NCBI RefSeq assembly: GCF_900099965.1
Contig: NZ_FNDJ01000013.1
Coordinates: 290,721-354,720, forward strand
Length of the DNA stretch: 64,000 bases
Reading direction: 5' to 3'
Source of the DNA: Nonomuraea jiangxiensis
GTDB taxonomy: Bacteria; Actinomycetota; Actinomycetes; Streptosporangiales; Streptosporangiaceae
Part shown: in pieces, positions 62,840 through 64,000 of the stretch
Numbering within the stretch: position 1 is the stretch's first letter
Layout of the letters: each line of letters opens with the position of its first letter
The notes under the pieces: model-generated
What the model was told of the DNA's origin: nothing
Databases searched by the model: none
The model's input: only the letters and a program-made list of their open reading frames with translations
Program-made: the position numbers and the translations under genes

Positions 62840-63451
62840 TTTCGAGCGAACTAGCTGGTCAGCCGCTTGAAGGTCGTCAAGGCATCCGCTACGCCTACAC
62901 CAAGCGCGGTGAGCGGGAGACGGACGGCGTGCTACGCCACAGCCTCGAGAAGAAGCCCAACGCCACCTGGTGGCCGAGCACACCATCGGTTACCAGGGCA
63001 ACCTGCAGCGCGCCAGCGACCACGCCAAGATCCAGAACGCCGACAACCCCGGCGGCGCCTACCTGGAACACGACCACACACCTACGACCCGCTCGACCGC
63101 ACCACCACTAAGACCGAGAAGGAAGGCACCGCGAGCGCCAAGACCACCACCTACTCCTACCTCGGCCTTTCCGGCGAGATCCTGGACGAGGGGGTGGCCG
63201 GCAAGCTCACCAAGTCCTTCCAGTACTCGCTGTGGGGCGAGCGCCTGTCCCAGGTGAAGGTCAACGCCGACAACACGGAGGAGTCCTCCTACTACGGCTA
63301 CAACCCGCACACCGACGTCGAGCAGATCACCAAGGAGAACGGCGACACCCGCGCGACCTACGGCTACACCGCCTACGGCAAGCACGACAACAACTGGCAA
63401 CACTCCAGCGTGGAAGCGTTACGGGGTGAGTGCGATGCTCGGGCCCAATGA
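62840..63451 (+). pseudogene. RHS/YD-repeat protein fragment
   Basis: An N-terminal piece reads GIRYAYTKRGERETDGVLRHSLEKKPNATWW; after a frame change near 62970-63085 the reading continues HTYDPLDRTTTKTEKEGTASAKTTTYSYLGLSGEILDE and SSYYGYNPHTDVEQITKENGDTRATYGYTAYGKHD. These are YD-type repeats of RHS toxin-carrier proteins near the core end. No core-terminal motif or toxin tip follows; the sequence runs into an IS element. Confidence 0.75.
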
Positions 63452-63528
63452 ATGCACGCACTAAGTGAGTGTTTGAGAAGGGGTTCGTTGTAGTACAGGC
63501 GGTTCGGGGTGTGGGGGATAGTGGGTAG

Positions 63529-63972
63529 ATGCCGCGCGATCGTCGCTATCCCTCGGATCTGACCGACGCGCAGTGGGCGCTGATCGAACCGTTGTTACCT
63601 CCGCCCCGGCCTGGTGGGCGGCCGGAGAAGCATCCACGCCGTGATGTGGTGGATGCCATCTTGTACGTGGTGCGTACCGGTTGTGCCTGGCGGCAGTTGC
63701 CGTTCGACTTCCCGCCCTGGCAGACGGTGTACTGGTACTTCGTCCGCTGGGAAAAAGCCGGGGTCACCGAGCAGGTCTTGGCCGTGTTACGCCGGCGGGT
63801 GCGCAGGCAGCAGGGGCGTGCCGAGGAGCCTTCAGCGGGGGTCATCGACTCCCAGAGCGTCAAGGGCGCCGACACCGTCCCGTGCACCTCACGGGGGTAT
63901 GACGCGAATAATTATCTGGGGTTGGATGTTATGCCGGGCTGGGTGGATCAGGGCTGGCCAGCGAAGGTCTGA
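63529..63972 (+). pseudogene. Truncated IS5-family transposase
   Basis: The front reads MPRDRRYPSDLTDAQWALIEPLLPPPRPGGRPEKHPRRDVVDAILYVVRTGCAWRQLPFDFPPWQTVYWYF and continues to VIDSQSVKGADTVPCTSRGYDA, containing the first catalytic aspartate. At about 63904 the similarity stops; the expected GKKVNGRKRHI continuation with the other DDE residues is replaced by unrelated sequence. The element is interrupted or deleted there. The left end of the IS is probably near 63470 (GAGTGTTTGAGAAGGGG). Confidence 0.82.
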
Positions 63973-63996
63973 CAGCGTGGCCGCCAGAGATAATTA
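63909..63996. repeat. Inverted repeat in the segment that interrupts the transposase
   Basis: TAATTATCT (63909-63917) pairs exactly with AGATAATTA (63988-63996), with GG/CC extending the stem after a two-base bulge. It is markedly AT-rich compared with its surroundings and begins within six bases of where transposase similarity stops. It could be a small structured insertion; the window ends too soon to tell. Confidence 0.5.
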
Positions 63997-64000
63997 CAGG

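Overview
The window is about 70 % GC with GTG and TTG starts and many 4-nt ATGA/GTGA overlaps. It carries the chromosome-origin gene order parB-parA-rsmG-jag-yidC-yidD-rnpA-rpmH-dnaA-dnaN-gnd-recF-DUF721-gyrB-gyrA-DUF3566-tRNA-Ile. That order, with an AICE-type element in the tRNA, points to a mycelial actinomycete; protein wording suggests Streptosporangiales (Nonomuraea-like), which is inference.

Layout. 1-19.5 kb is the oriC core: two consensus parS sites, the membrane-insertion/RNase P/L34 block read leftward, DnaA-box-rich spacers on both sides of dnaA, then the dnaN to gyrA block read rightward. 19.5-27.3 kb is a complete pSAM2-like integrative conjugative element in tRNA-Ile(GAU): int, xis, rolling-circle rep, FtsK-type tra, small spread/unknown genes, a pra-like activator, a korSA-like GntR repressor and a pif-like Nudix protein. 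It is bounded by a 43-bp att duplication and has a 134-bp inverted repeat that could be a single-strand origin. 27.3-31.5 kb is a decayed strip (serine hydrolase, NucA/NucB nuclease and YeiH-like pseudogenes) with a DUF6461-like gene, a LUD protein and an HxlR regulator.

31.5-50.3 kb is the most interesting part: a sulfur-salvage island. One arm (+) has an RbsABC-like importer with methylthioribose kinase. A convergent arm (-) has a BMP-type nucleoside importer with mtnA-like isomerase, an inosine/uridine-type nucleoside hydrolase, mtnC and mtnB. mtnD is divergent from the first arm across a 36-bp palindrome. Together they could import methylthioadenosine and methylthioribose and convert them to the methionine precursor keto-methylthiobutyrate. 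Next to it two genes/operons (a FAD/NAD(P)-binding protein; a polar amino-acid ABC importer with a GNAT) each follow a 24-codon leader peptide ending in VASAQC-R/H, with matching promoters that look leaderless. A shared dyad, ATWTCC-N4-GGAWAT, lies at these promoters and in weaker form at the BMP operon, an orphan LanC-like gene and the HxlR gene.

50.4-62.8 kb holds ordinary accessory genes: LanC-like protein, P-loop kinase, TetR/LLM oxidoreductase pair, PAS-GAF-PP2C phosphatase, NmrA-like reductase, double Lrp regulator, and a TetR-controlled hydrolase/MFS exporter operon with a perfect operator palindrome. 62.8-64 kb is debris: an RHS fragment and a truncated IS5-family transposase.
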